Shown in pieces: positions 47,844 through 57,200 of a stretch of DNA of 64,000 nucleotides. The position numbers and the translations under genes were made by a program. The notes under the pieces are model-generated. The model ran no database searches, had not been told where the DNA came from, and saw only the letters and a program-made list of their open reading frames with translations. The DNA is from Lachnospiraceae bacterium (lineage in GTDB: Bacteria > Bacillota > Clostridia > Lachnospirales > Lachnospiraceae), in assembly GCA_017938315.1 (NCBI GenBank), contig JAGBBV010000021.1:1-64000 (forward strand). Reading direction: 5' to 3'. Numbering within the stretch: the first letter of the stretch is position 1; the number at the start of each line of letters is the position of its first letter.

Positions 47844-50096
47844 TTAATACACCTGGACATTTTGTATCATCACCGGTTTCCCCGCCTGTACGAATTCCAT
47901 CATAACCGGCATGGGATCTCCGTAATAGGCATCATATTTATTAACAGATGCAATCCTCTCCTCCGGGAAATGAACTACAGTAACTTCAATTTCCTCCTGA
48001 TAGGAATCAAATAACTCCATGTTTTCATCTATTTTCCTACGTGCATCCTCCGGCATCTCCCGTAAGATACTGCTACTAATTCCGTAAAGTAACCTCTTAC
48101 GTCTTTTCGCTGTAGTTGCGGAAATTTCATCTGCCTCAACACCAAGAGCGTCACTTTGAGGCTTATCCATCACCGGAAGTTCCATTGGCAGTATCCTCTC
48201 CTGCCAATGTTCTCTTGTATCCTCTCCCGCAAACTCTGTCAATTTCTCTACATACATTTGCTTCATATTTTCAGACCGGACAATCACCATATCTGCATAT
48301 ACCACTCCGGGCATCGTCACATAGTACTTCATATTGGTATATTCTCTGGCGTTCTGCTTCGTAAACTCATCTACCGCAAAAGGAGGCACATAAATAAGCT
48401 TATCTGTATATCGTCTGATATTTACTGCATAAAACATCTCCGGCACAGAAATCGCCGGATGCCATCCATCATAAGGATTCTGAATGATGATTACTTCCGG
48501 ATGTAAAAGTTCCAAATATTCCGGTGTCAATACTTTGTAATCCAACAAAGTAACTTCTGTTGGAAATTCCGTTCCCTCGTCGCATATCTTTTTTGCTGAG
48601 CTGTCATAGTCTTTGTAGTAATAGGGAAGGGGTGCTACATAAACATCACAATTCTCATCTTCCCAAGCCGCCTGCCATAGACTACGCAGTCCGTTCCAAT
48701 CCTTAGCCATCACCGGCAAAAACAGAATCGCTTTCCTGCTTAAGATATCCTCTTCAAGCTCTTTTACAAACAATTGCATAACCTGACTTAGTTCTTGCAT
48801 TAATGTACCGATATGGGAGAATGCTTCCCCCTGAATACATTTATAAATCCGGTAAAGTATCTCGCAATATTGTTCCAGTATTCCCACTGTCGTACAGCCT
48901 TCGCCCTTTATCTGCTCAAGCAAAGTTCCCAAATCCACTGCCAGCTGTTGGCTGCCACCAAGCAAATCAAGGATATGTTGTCTGTCACTCTCCGGTTGTA
49001 ACCGGCGCATCAGCATCTCTACCGATGTCATCAACTCATTCTTCAGCCGTAAGAGCTCACCGGCACATTCCTTTGCCATCGCCTTATAAGAATATTGAAT
49101 GGCATTCTTCTCTTCCTCTGTACGTTCAAGCATTTCCGGTACAAACCTAAATGCCGGCAAATCAAAGTCCAGCACCTTCTGTAAATTTACTTTCTGCCCC
49201 TCAAAAAAAGGATAATTGTGGGCTCCGGCGTCCTTTACAAGCCTCCAATACTCTCCATAACGCATGCGGAGCATTTTATCATAAACCGGTGAAACCGGCA
49301 TTTCCATACACTCAAAGGGGATTCTTACCGGGTTTTCATAGTATTCCTTCGGGTAATAATTCACATTTTGTTTCAGTCCCCATGGAAACATCTGAACCAG
49401 ATAGTCTGCTTCCTGCTTAGGCACCTCTGCAAAGCGTTTTTCCACTTCGCCGTATAGATATCTTCCCATTTCCACCGGGTCATCAATCCGCTCGAAGTGT
49501 TGCCCACTCATTTCTTCAAGTCTGTGCAGATGTTCTTCCTTTTCTTCCCATGAAAACTTTCCCTCTACAATACCATCAGCAATTCCCAGCATATATTTGC
49601 ATATGGTTTTCCGTTCTTCTTCCTTGGCATGGTCTCTGTGGGAGTAATCCAGCACAAAAATATCTACACAGGCAATGTAAGGGAAATTATGAAATCTCCT
49701 CAGATGTTCCTTTTCAAAACAAAAACGGTTCTTTCCCACTACTTTTCCCATAAATAGCCAGAAATCTTTTTGATTACGGAAGGTTTGCACGTCAAAGCCT
49801 TCTTCCATATCAAAACGGGCCACTGTCATGAATTTCTGATAATCCTCGCGTTTCATAACAATGTCCAGATCATCGTCCCACGGAACAAACCCTCCATGGC
49901 GCACAGCGCCAAGCAGGGTTCCCCAATCAGCAAAATACTGAATATTATGTAATTTGCAAACTCTGTCAATCTCCATCAAAACTTCCAGCTGCGCTGCCCA
50001 CGCCTGCTTTACTGCAGCCGGGACCATAAATCCGCATCTGACTTCATCAAGCAGAAATGTTTCCTGTACACTCACCTTGTCATCACGCCTCATCAA
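47844..50096 (-). CDS. LicD domain fused to a CDP-glycerol glycerophosphotransferase-like domain
   Basis: A 750-residue protein. Residues 20-290 hold a LicD/FKRP-type nucleotidyltransferase-fold domain (FADWGTLLGAVRHGGFVPWD with DDLDIVMKR, the metal-binding acidic cluster). The C-terminal half (about 445-660) has LFLPVMAKDWNGLRSLWQAA, IIIQNPYDGWHP and KYYVTMPGVVYADMVIVRSE, resembling the N-terminal part of CDP-glycerol glycerophosphotransferases (TagB/F). It would move phospho-sugar-alcohol or phosphocholine-like groups. It overlaps the upstream paralogue by 4 bases. Confidence 0.85.
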   Translation of the reverse strand: MMRRDDKVSVQETFLLDEVRCGFMVPAAVKQAWAAQLEVLMEIDRVCKLHNIQYFADWGTLLGAVRHGGFVPWDDDLDIVMKREDYQKFMTVARFDMEEGFDVQTFRNQKDFWLFMGKVVGKNRFCFEKEHLRRFHNFPYIACVDIFVLDYSHRDHAKEEERKTICKYMLGIADGIVEGKFSWEEKEEHLHRLEEMSGQHFERIDDPVEMGRYLYGEVEKRFAEVPKQEADYLVQMFPWGLKQNVNYYPKEYYENPVRIPFECMEMPVSPVYDKMLRMRYGEYWRLVKDAGAHNYPFFEGQKVNLQKVLDFDLPAFRFVPEMLERTEEEKNAIQYSYKAMAKECAGELLRLKNELMTSVEMLMRRLQPESDRQHILDLLGGSQQLAVDLGTLLEQIKGEGCTTVGILEQYCEILYRIYKCIQGEAFSHIGTLMQELSQVMQLFVKELEEDILSRKAILFLPVMAKDWNGLRSLWQAAWEDENCDVYVAPLPYYYKDYDSSAKKICDEGTEFPTEVTLLDYKVLTPEYLELLHPEVIIIQNPYDGWHPAISVPEMFYAVNIRRYTDKLIYVPPFAVDEFTKQNAREYTNMKYYVTMPGVVYADMVIVRSENMKQMYVEKLTEFAGEDTREHWQERILPMELPVMDKPQSDALGVEADEISATTAKRRKRLLYGISSSILREMPEDARRKIDENMELFDSYQEEIEVTVVHFPEERIASVNKYDAYYGDPMPVMMEFVQAGKPVMIQNVQVY

Positions 50097-52339
50097 ATAT
50101 TTACATTCTGTAGCATCACCGGCTTAGAAGCTGACCGCATAAGCTGGGCACTTTTTCCGCCATCACCGTAAAAAGCATCTGATAGTTTCACTGCCATCTC
50201 TTTTTCCGAATCTTCCATAATGGTAATCCAGTCTTTCTTTTCTGCAGCAGAAACCGCCTGTTTGTATTCTCTAAGAATCTCCGGTACTCTCTTTCCTAGC
50301 CTTTGCTCCAATTCTAAATCCTGTAGCCATATAATCTGCAGTTTATCTGATTGTTCTTCAAACAGCTCCATGGAACTCTGCATCTTGGTAAACATTTTTT
50401 CTTTGTGTTCCATGAGACCATCTCCACTAATGTAATAAAGCAGTACTTTTTTATCCTGCCAACTTTCCGGTCGAAGTTCCTGTGCGTCATTAATGTCATC
50501 TAAGGGCGAACCGGTTCCTAAAATTTTATCTTCCCAAATAGACCTGGTATCTTCCCCTGCCCATCCGCTTAAATAATCCACATAACTCTGTTTCATCATT
50601 TCAGATTGGACAATGACCTTATCGGCATTTACTACTCCGGGCATTGCTACATAATATTTCATGGCATTGATGGCACGTTCGTCTGTTTTGGGTATCTCAT
50701 CTGTCTTAAACCACGGAATATAAATAAGTTCTTCTGTATGCTTCCAAAGTTCTGTAGAATAATAGTCCGAATGTACCGTAAGCACATGATCCCAGTTATC
50801 ATGGGGATTCTGAATATATATCCGGTCCGGATGATTGTTTTCAAGGTTATAATCTAAAAAGTTTGTTATGGGGACATAGTTAGGAAATTGCTCTCCGTCA
50901 TAACATCTCTCACTCAGCGCTCTTCCCATCTGCCTCTTATAGTAATAAGGAATCGGAACAACTTTTACATCACAGTCTTCCTCCTCGCAGGCTGCCCGCC
51001 ATACGCTTTCCATTGCTTTCCAATGATTTGCATGATAAGGCATAAATACAATTTCTTTTTTCACCTGCAGCCTCTCTGCAGATTCCAACACCATCTGTAA
51101 AGCCTCATCCAAAATTGCCCGGACACTGCTTCCATCGGTTACTGCATTCTGTGCAACTACACTATATAACTCAAATACTCCTTCACAGTATTGTTCCAGT
51201 AAAGTTACCGTCTCTATTCCTTCTCCCATCTTTTTTTCGATGGAGTTTCCAATTACTACAGCCACATTTTGAAGTTCTTCAAACAGTTTCTGCACCAGTT
51301 CATGCTGTCCGTATCCAATGAGCATTTCCAGTTTTTCGTGAATCTGGGAAAGAAGCTGCAACTTCTGCATCAGACTGCGCTTAAAGTTAGGATTTTTCAC
51401 TCTCTCACAAAGTCCTTCAGGATATTGGAAAGTCGGCATTTCTGCACCATGTTCTTTTAAAAACTCATCATGTTTATCAAAATAGGGATAATCATGTCCA
51501 CCACCGCTTCTGACATTTCTCATGTAATCACCGTATTTACGCTTTAATACCCCGTCATATCCAAGGGGTACCGGAATGGTAGTGATGTCGAATGGCATAC
51601 GGACAAAATCCCCATAACATTCCTTCGGATATACGCTGCCACCATGTTCAAGATACTGAGGAATCAGGGCTATCCGGTCCCCGTCCTCTTCCCCAAACAA
51701 CGCATACAGCGCAGTGAGTAATTTGTACAGTTGGTTCTTAATATTGCCGTCACGCTCAATTTTCTGATTACAGGTAGCCTCGATCAGGCACAAAAATTTT
51801 TCTAATTCTTCCTCGGTCAGATGCCCTTGTCCGTTGGTATCTGCCACTGTCTTAACCAATTCCACCAATTCCTTTTGGATATTCTCTTCCTCTTTATTAT
51901 TCGTCACATAATCCAAAGGGAAAATATCAATTCCTGCCGGATAAGGACAATTATGAAAATTATCAAGAAACTCCGGCTCGTAGCTTACAAAATTGGTATT
52001 AATCACTCTCATCATGACATCCCAGTAATTTTCATCACTGCTATACCACAGGATTTCATAACCTTCCGGCATTTCGCTTTCCACAATTTTTTGGAACTTT
52101 TCATAATCCATCCGCTTCATGGCAATATCCATATCATCATCCCACGGAATAAATCCGCCGTGGCGGATACATCCAAGCATCGTTCCCCACTCTGCAAAAT
52201 ATTTAATATTATGCTTTTTACAAATGCGGTCAATTACATCCAGCACCTCCAGCTGGGCAGCCCAACAGCATTTCATTTTGGAACTGACGTAAAAACCGTC
52301 TCTCACTTCTTCTTCAAAATAGGAATCCGGAAATTGCAT
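50093..52339 (-). CDS. LicD domain fused to a CDP-glycerol glycerophosphotransferase-like domain (first copy)
   Basis: A 748-residue paralogue of the gene at 47844: FAEWGTMLGCIRHGGFIPWD with DDMDIAMKR in the LicD part, then IVFMPYHANHWKAMESVWRA, RIYIQNPHDNWDH and MKYYVAMPGVVNADKVIVQS. AGGAGG precedes the ATG. It starts only about 17 bases after the flagellin terminator, so it may be expressed by read-through from flagellin. Both paralogues sit next to flagellin, which suggests they decorate the filament or a coupled wall polymer. Confidence 0.85.
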   Translation of the reverse strand: MQFPDSYFEEEVRDGFYVSSKMKCCWAAQLEVLDVIDRICKKHNIKYFAEWGTMLGCIRHGGFIPWDDDMDIAMKRMDYEKFQKIVESEMPEGYEILWYSSDENYWDVMMRVINTNFVSYEPEFLDNFHNCPYPAGIDIFPLDYVTNNKEEENIQKELVELVKTVADTNGQGHLTEEELEKFLCLIEATCNQKIERDGNIKNQLYKLLTALYALFGEEDGDRIALIPQYLEHGGSVYPKECYGDFVRMPFDITTIPVPLGYDGVLKRKYGDYMRNVRSGGGHDYPYFDKHDEFLKEHGAEMPTFQYPEGLCERVKNPNFKRSLMQKLQLLSQIHEKLEMLIGYGQHELVQKLFEELQNVAVVIGNSIEKKMGEGIETVTLLEQYCEGVFELYSVVAQNAVTDGSSVRAILDEALQMVLESAERLQVKKEIVFMPYHANHWKAMESVWRAACEEEDCDVKVVPIPYYYKRQMGRALSERCYDGEQFPNYVPITNFLDYNLENNHPDRIYIQNPHDNWDHVLTVHSDYYSTELWKHTEELIYIPWFKTDEIPKTDERAINAMKYYVAMPGVVNADKVIVQSEMMKQSYVDYLSGWAGEDTRSIWEDKILGTGSPLDDINDAQELRPESWQDKKVLLYYISGDGLMEHKEKMFTKMQSSMELFEEQSDKLQIIWLQDLELEQRLGKRVPEILREYKQAVSAAEKKDWITIMEDSEKEMAVKLSDAFYGDGGKSAQLMRSASKPVMLQNVNI

Positions 52340-52355
52340 AAAAACCTCCTGTATA

Positions 52356-52391
52356 GCAAAAAAGGGAACCGGATGTTGTCCGGTTCCCTTC
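52356..52391 (-). terminator. Flagellin terminator
   Basis: Stem AAGGGAACCGGA/TCCGGTTCCCTT with a 5-base loop and T-run on the minus strand. Confidence 0.9.
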
Positions 52392-52425
52392 GGTAGTCAT
52401 TGTTTCATTACTTTCTCTACAGAAA

Positions 52426-53355
52426 TTAGCCAAGTAAGGACAGAACACCCTGATTGGACTGATTAGCCTGTGCAAGCATTGCCTGACCAGCCTGAGCAAG
52501 GATATTGTTGTTAGAATACTTAACCATTTCAGATGCCATATCTGTATCACGGATCTGGCTTTCTGCTGCTGTAGTATTTTCAACTACGTTGTCTAAGTTG
52601 TTGATAGTATGTTCAAGACGGTTCTGGATAGCACCGAGGTCAGATCTCTGTTCGGATACATCCTGGATAGCTGACTTAGCCCATACGTTCAAACCTGCGA
52701 AGAAGGAAGCCTTCAGCATGTTTGTATCATTAACTTTTGCACCACTTGATAATTTACAATAGCTAAGGAATTTACCAACAACTGCTGTTGCTGTGTTGAG
52801 TGATGTTGCTGCACTCATCTTTGTCAACATAGTATCAAATGTTGTAGCCAGAGTGGAAACGCCCATGTTCTTAATTGTAACAGAAATCTTATTGCTTGTG
52901 TTGGATTCTGCACCAACCTGAAGGTTCTTGTTTGTAAAGGAACCATTTAAGAGACTCTGTTCGTTGAATGTTGTAGTATTCTTAACACGGTTGATTTCCT
53001 GCATTAACTGGGAAACTTCTGAACCAACATAACTTCTGTCCTGAGTTGTAAGAGTTCCGTTTTCACCTTTTACAGCGAGTTCGTTAATTCTCTGAAGCAT
53101 ATCTTCAACTTCTGCTAAAGCGCCTTCTGCTGTCTGCACTGCGGAGATACCATCCTGTGCGTTTAAGGAAGCCTGTGTAAGACCTCTCATCTGACGTCTC
53201 ATCTTTTCACTGATGGAAAGGCCAGCTGCATCGTCTGCTGCACGGTTAATCTTATAACCTGAAGATAATTTCTCAGTTGACTTAGCCTGAGTTGCTGTGG
53301 TTAAACCAAGCATTCTGTTAGAGTTCATTGCTGTTAAATTGTGTTGTACTACCAT
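52426..53355 (-). CDS. fliC: Flagellin
   Basis: A 309-residue filament subunit starting MVVQHNLTAMNSNRMLG after AAGGAGG; an upstream in-frame start is not used. The conserved D0/D1 N-terminus and C-terminus (QSNQGVLSLLG) flank a short variable centre of about 110 residues. The centre has one Cys (SYCKLSSG), unusual in flagellins. The TLR5 contact region reads LQRINELAVKGENGT, with Arg kept but the second Arg replaced by Asn. Sigma-D type promoter and CsrA sites lie upstream. Confidence 0.97.
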   Translation of the reverse strand: MVVQHNLTAMNSNRMLGLTTATQAKSTEKLSSGYKINRAADDAAGLSISEKMRRQMRGLTQASLNAQDGISAVQTAEGALAEVEDMLQRINELAVKGENGTLTTQDRSYVGSEVSQLMQEINRVKNTTTFNEQSLLNGSFTNKNLQVGAESNTSNKISVTIKNMGVSTLATTFDTMLTKMSAATSLNTATAVVGKFLSYCKLSSGAKVNDTNMLKASFFAGLNVWAKSAIQDVSEQRSDLGAIQNRLEHTINNLDNVVENTTAAESQIRDTDMASEMVKYSNNNILAQAGQAMLAQANQSNQGVLSLLG

Positions 53356-53360
53356 ATTTT

Positions 53361-53393
53361 TTCCTCCTTGAATTTTCACGTCGCATCCTTGCG
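53361..53393 (-). promoter_or_regulatory. Candidate CsrA sites in the flagellin leader
   Basis: CGCAAGGATGCG (53382-53393) can fold with AGGA in the loop, a classic CsrA site; a second GGA lies in the ribosome-binding site AAGGAGGA (53362-53369), about 20 bases away. This matches the two-site hag leader of Bacillus. Confidence 0.6.
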
Positions 53394-53504
53394 TACGTTT
53401 GTTTTTTTCGCAACCAACATTTTGAATTCGTACGCACCCAAAATATCTGTTGCAGGTTTACTTATTAAGTTGTGTGAAGCATTTGTTTGCTTCATTTGTA
53501 ATAT

Positions 53505-53531
53505 ATATCGGACGCTTCTTTCATTACTTAA
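53505..53531 (-). promoter_or_regulatory. Flagellin sigma-D (sigma-28) type promoter
   Basis: TTAA, 15-base spacer, TCCGATAT on the minus strand, close to the TAAA-N15-GCCGATAT consensus. The leader to the ATG is about 140 bases. Confidence 0.75.
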
Positions 53532-53549
53532 CCCCTTTTTGAAATTTTT

Positions 53550-53579
53550 TTTAAATATTTTTCATTTTTATGCTATGAT
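53550..53579 (+). promoter_or_regulatory. Promoter of the CgeB-like gene
   Basis: TTTAAA, 18-base spacer, TATGAT with TG one base before the -10, on the plus strand, divergent from flagellin. Confidence 0.45.
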
Positions 53580-53614
53580 AGTAAACAAGAGATATTTTGA
53601 AAGGATTCTAGGCA

Positions 53615-54796
53615 ATGAACATCATCTTCCACCGCTACGGAAACATATGCGAACCGGATATTATAGATGCTTTTTCTTCTTTTGGTTTATGTGTCATTGA
53701 AGAAGACACGGAAATCCGCGAAAAGTCAATCGAACCGTCCCTACGGGTACAAATGATTGCAGAACAAATATTGTCTCATTCGCCACTATTTGTTTTCAGC
53801 ATTAATTTCTTTCCTTATATTTCGGAGGTATGCGAGCGGCTCCATGTAACCTATGTATGTCTCAGCGTGGATTGCCCGGTATTAGAATTATATTCTGCCT
53901 CCATTAGGAATCAATGCAACCGGATTTTTTTGTTTGATTATCATCAATTTACCCAATTGCACACGGAAAATCCTGACCGCATTTTTTATCTTCCTCTTGC
54001 AACTAATATAAAGCGATGGGATACGGTTCTTGGTAATACCTATGCAGAAGATGATACACAGTCTCTTGTTTATAATGTTTCTTTTGTGGGTTCTCTCTAT
54101 AATGAGAAATCTCCTTATCCGCACTTGCCGCTTTCCCTCCGGGACCGTGATATGTGCGAGCAGATTTTAGTTGCGCGCCCTCCTTTATCCGGGCTCTATC
54201 ACATCGAGGATTCCTTAACAACTCAAATAGTCGGGGCAATCAAAAAAGCAGATTCCGGCTTTTATACATTACCTGATGCCTTCACAGACACGGATGCTTT
54301 TGTTGCCGCAAACTATTATTTTGGAATGGAACTTTCTTCCCGGGACAGAATACAACTGCTCCAATCCCTATCGGAAGAATTTGACGTGCATTTATTTACC
54401 CGCAGCGATGCATCTTCTTTGCCTCACATTCATTGTCACGGCGGCGTGAATACTCACACAGAAATGCCCCTTGTCTTTAAACGCAGTAAAATTAATTTAA
54501 ATATCACCATGTGTCCCATCCAAACCGGTCTGTCACAGCGGATTTTTGACATTCTTGGTTGTGGTGGCTTTTTGCTGTCCAATTATCAGGGGGAAATTCC
54601 TGAGTATTTTGAAATTGGCAAAGACTTGGACTGTTATGAATCCATAGAAGAATGTCGTGAAAAGATTTCCTATTATCTTTCCCACGACGACCGGCGTCTG
54701 GAAATTGCAGAGAATGGTTATCAAAAAGTAAAAGCGATGCATACCTATCAGATACGCATCGCCCGTATTTTAAAAATCGTTCTTGATACTGTTTAA
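53615..54796 (+). CDS. CgeB-like glycosyltransferase (DUF3880)
   Basis: A 393-residue protein. The N-terminal DUF3880-like part (EPDIIDAFSSFGLCVIEEDT) and the C-terminal GT-B end (SKINLNITMCPIQTGLSQRI, DILGCGGFLLSNYQGEIPEY) match CgeB/spore maturation-type glycosyltransferases. It is the only plus-strand gene in the flagellar region and faces the fliT-like gene. A role in flagellin glycosylation is inferred from position. Confidence 0.8.
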   Translation: MNIIFHRYGNICEPDIIDAFSSFGLCVIEEDTEIREKSIEPSLRVQMIAEQILSHSPLFVFSINFFPYISEVCERLHVTYVCLSVDCPVLELYSASIRNQCNRIFLFDYHQFTQLHTENPDRIFYLPLATNIKRWDTVLGNTYAEDDTQSLVYNVSFVGSLYNEKSPYPHLPLSLRDRDMCEQILVARPPLSGLYHIEDSLTTQIVGAIKKADSGFYTLPDAFTDTDAFVAANYYFGMELSSRDRIQLLQSLSEEFDVHLFTRSDASSLPHIHCHGGVNTHTEMPLVFKRSKINLNITMCPIQTGLSQRIFDILGCGGFLLSNYQGEIPEYFEIGKDLDCYESIEECREKISYYLSHDDRRLEIAENGYQKVKAMHTYQIRIARILKIVLDTV

Positions 54797-54802
54797 ACAG
54801 CA

Positions 54803-55282
54803 TTATTTCTTTTTATCCATATATTGGGGTTCCACCGCATCTACACTGCCACGCATACTGCGATAATAATTCATCGCTACACTAAGAGAGCGTTTCCCCT
54901 TAGTGATTTCCTTGCGCTCCTTTGCAAATGCAGATTCCACAGCACGCTTATTCCGCTCCTCAAGTGCTTGTATTAACGTACTTTTACCCATGATTTCTGA
55001 TATAGTTTCCTGCATACGGCGAATCTGATCCGTATATAAGGCTTTATTGTCTTTCAGTTCCTGTGCCACTCTGTTATAGAGTATTTCAAAGCCTTCGTCT
55101 AATTTGTCCAATTCCTGTATACAGCCGTCTTTCTCGTCCATGCACCGGTCAAATTCTTCAAAGTCAGCAGGTTCTTTTGTGATTGCCTCTGCCTGTTTCT
55201 GACACAACTGATGAATTTTTTCCAACACCCCGAGTTTCTTTTCAAGACTTTCAACTAAAACAGATACATATTGCTTATCCAT
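54803..55282 (-). CDS. FliT/FlgN-like flagellar chaperone
   Basis: A 159-residue all-helical protein (VSVLVESLEKKLGVLEKIHQ, then LIQALEERNKRAVESAFAKE). It follows fliS with a 3-base gap, the usual place for FliT or a FlgN-type export chaperone that holds FliD or hook-associated proteins. Sequence similarity is low in this class, so assignment rests on position and helical layout. Confidence 0.6.
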   Translation of the reverse strand: MDKQYVSVLVESLEKKLGVLEKIHQLCQKQAEAITKEPADFEEFDRCMDEKDGCIQELDKLDEGFEILYNRVAQELKDNKALYTDQIRRMQETISEIMGKSTLIQALEERNKRAVESAFAKERKEITKGKRSLSVAMNYYRSMRGSVDAVEPQYMDKKK

Positions 55283-55285
55283 TGT

Positions 55286-55663
55286 TTAGCTCTCCCTGCT
55301 AATCCGCATAACTTCTTTCCATGTATCCCTGACAGAACTCAAATGCCCATGCACTTCTTCTAATATTTCTTTATCCTTTTTCACATTAGCCTCTATCAGT
55401 CGTTTGGATAAATAAGAATAGATATTTTCAAAATCTTGTGCCACAGGATATTTCATATCAAGCGTAACCCGCAGATAGTCAATAATCTTCTCCGCCTTCA
55501 CTATGTTAGTATAAGCTTTTTGAACATCCTTATTGTCAATTGCCATCATCGCTATATTGCAAAACTTAATTGCCCCCTCGTAAAGCATAAGTGTAAGCTC
55601 TGCAGGTGATGCTGTAAGCACTTTGTTGTTCTTGTATTGTGCATATGCACCGGGTAATGCCAT
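55286..55663 (-). CDS. fliS: Flagellin export chaperone FliS
   Basis: A 125-residue helical-bundle protein (AYAQYKNNKVLTASPAELTL, MLYEGAIKFCN) that binds the flagellin C-terminus before export and prevents premature assembly; in Bacillus it also aids FliW release. It lies 1 base after fliD. Confidence 0.95.
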   Translation of the reverse strand: MALPGAYAQYKNNKVLTASPAELTLMLYEGAIKFCNIAMMAIDNKDVQKAYTNIVKAEKIIDYLRVTLDMKYPVAQDFENIYSYLSKRLIEANVKKDKEILEEVHGHLSSVRDTWKEVMRISRES

Positions 55664-55664
55664 T

Positions 55665-57188
55665 TTATAGTCCTCCTAACATGCTTGTCACGGCATTTGA
55701 ATTGGATTGCATCTTGGCCATCGCCGTCTCCATTGCTGCAAACTTTGCATACCATTTGTCTTCATAGGCAAACAGTTTTTCTTCCAAATCAGCAATCTTA
55801 CTATTATAACCACTGTAGTCTGTCGCAAGTTTCTTATCGTCATAAAAATTGCCATAACTGCGGTAACCATCAACTGACTTAGACAAATCAAACATTTTGT
55901 CATAAAGTGACTGCGATAACTGGGAGAAAAATCCCACAACCGTATCAGGGTCATTAGAAATCATCGCCCGAAGTTTATCTGTAGCGGTAGATGTATTTTC
56001 ATCATCTGCATCCCCATCAATATGGTACGCATTGCGTTCATTGTCCGGCGCACCAAAATATCCCAATGTGTTGATACCAAAGTCAGAAAGATACATCATC
56101 TTGCCATTAACCTGAAAACCGGACATCATCACATTCTTTAATGTAGAACTGATCTCAGATAAGTTTTCATCCCTGTAAAGAAGTGATTCTTTTACCTTAT
56201 TTTCCCAATCTTCAACTTCCTTTTCTGACATGGCATATTTTTCTTCTTCAGTCAAGGGCTCGTATTTTTTCCCATCCTTGGCATTGTACAACTTATCCAT
56301 CTCATTGATGATTTCATTGTACTCTTTGAACAGGTTTTTAATCATGTCATAAATACCGGATGTATCATTTTCAGTAGTAAGGGTTACTTCCTCACCGGCT
56401 TTGGTCTGCTGAAGTGCCGTAATGGTAAGTCCATTAATTTTAAACACATTGGTAGAACTGGTAAATTCAGCATCGTTAAGCCATATTTTCGCATTTGTTC
56501 CGCCTACCTTCTTTGCGTCAGCGTCCTCTGTCAGTTTTAACGCTGATAAGGCTGCTAATCCATTCTCATCATTTGATGTAAGGGTAAAGTCAGAGGCCTC
56601 GCCGGATGCTTTTGCACTGACAAACAGTCTCCCCTGTTCTTCATCAAAGCTGGCATTCAAGCCATTATTTTTTAATTGAGTCAGCACATCAGATATCGTG
56701 GTATCTGCATTTACCGCAATATCAACTGTTTTAGCACTGCTACCTTTTCCTGTGGTTAAGGTTATCGTGCCGTCTCCTTCAACTGTGCTGCCGGTAATAT
56801 CACTTAATTTGGTAAGTGCATTTAAGCTGCCCGCTTCGCTTCCTTCTAACTTGCCGCCGGTCAAATAAGCTGTTTTTGCCAACCGTTCTACTCTCAATGA
56901 TTGTACACAGTTTACAGCATTTTCTCCTGTTATTACATTTGCCACGCTACTGTTAGATACATTTGTTTTCTTTTTTGCGTAATCGGAAGACAGACGCATA
57001 TTGGAAACGAACTTATTCTGAAAACTTTTCAGCTTGGAATTTAAGTCCTTCCACGCTTTCTGTTTCCATTCAAGCTTTGTCTGCTCTTTTTTTGCATTAT
57101 CTACTTTGGTTTGTCTTACCGCAACCAATTCCTGGATAATGCTCTCTGTATCAAGTCCGGAATTAATACCGGTTAAACGCATTGCCAT
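55665..57188 (-). CDS. fliD: Flagellar filament capping protein FliD
   Basis: A 507-residue protein with the canonical start AMRLTGINSGLDTESIIQEL and the C-terminal coiled region (YSGYNSKIADLEEKLFAYED). It caps the filament tip and guides flagellin insertion. It lies between flaG and fliS. A divergent second FliD-like gene is at 23748. Confidence 0.97.
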   Translation of the reverse strand: MAMRLTGINSGLDTESIIQELVAVRQTKVDNAKKEQTKLEWKQKAWKDLNSKLKSFQNKFVSNMRLSSDYAKKKTNVSNSSVANVITGENAVNCVQSLRVERLAKTAYLTGGKLEGSEAGSLNALTKLSDITGSTVEGDGTITLTTGKGSSAKTVDIAVNADTTISDVLTQLKNNGLNASFDEEQGRLFVSAKASGEASDFTLTSNDENGLAALSALKLTEDADAKKVGGTNAKIWLNDAEFTSSTNVFKINGLTITALQQTKAGEEVTLTTENDTSGIYDMIKNLFKEYNEIINEMDKLYNAKDGKKYEPLTEEEKYAMSEKEVEDWENKVKESLLYRDENLSEISSTLKNVMMSGFQVNGKMMYLSDFGINTLGYFGAPDNERNAYHIDGDADDENTSTATDKLRAMISNDPDTVVGFFSQLSQSLYDKMFDLSKSVDGYRSYGNFYDDKKLATDYSGYNSKIADLEEKLFAYEDKWYAKFAAMETAMAKMQSNSNAVTSMLGGL

Positions 57189-57200
57189 AGGTACATCCTC

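Noticed and set aside
47459..47860. Complete 133-residue gene
   Set aside because: Its first 25 codons overlap the LicD gene end and terminator; only the Rpn tail part is meaningful.
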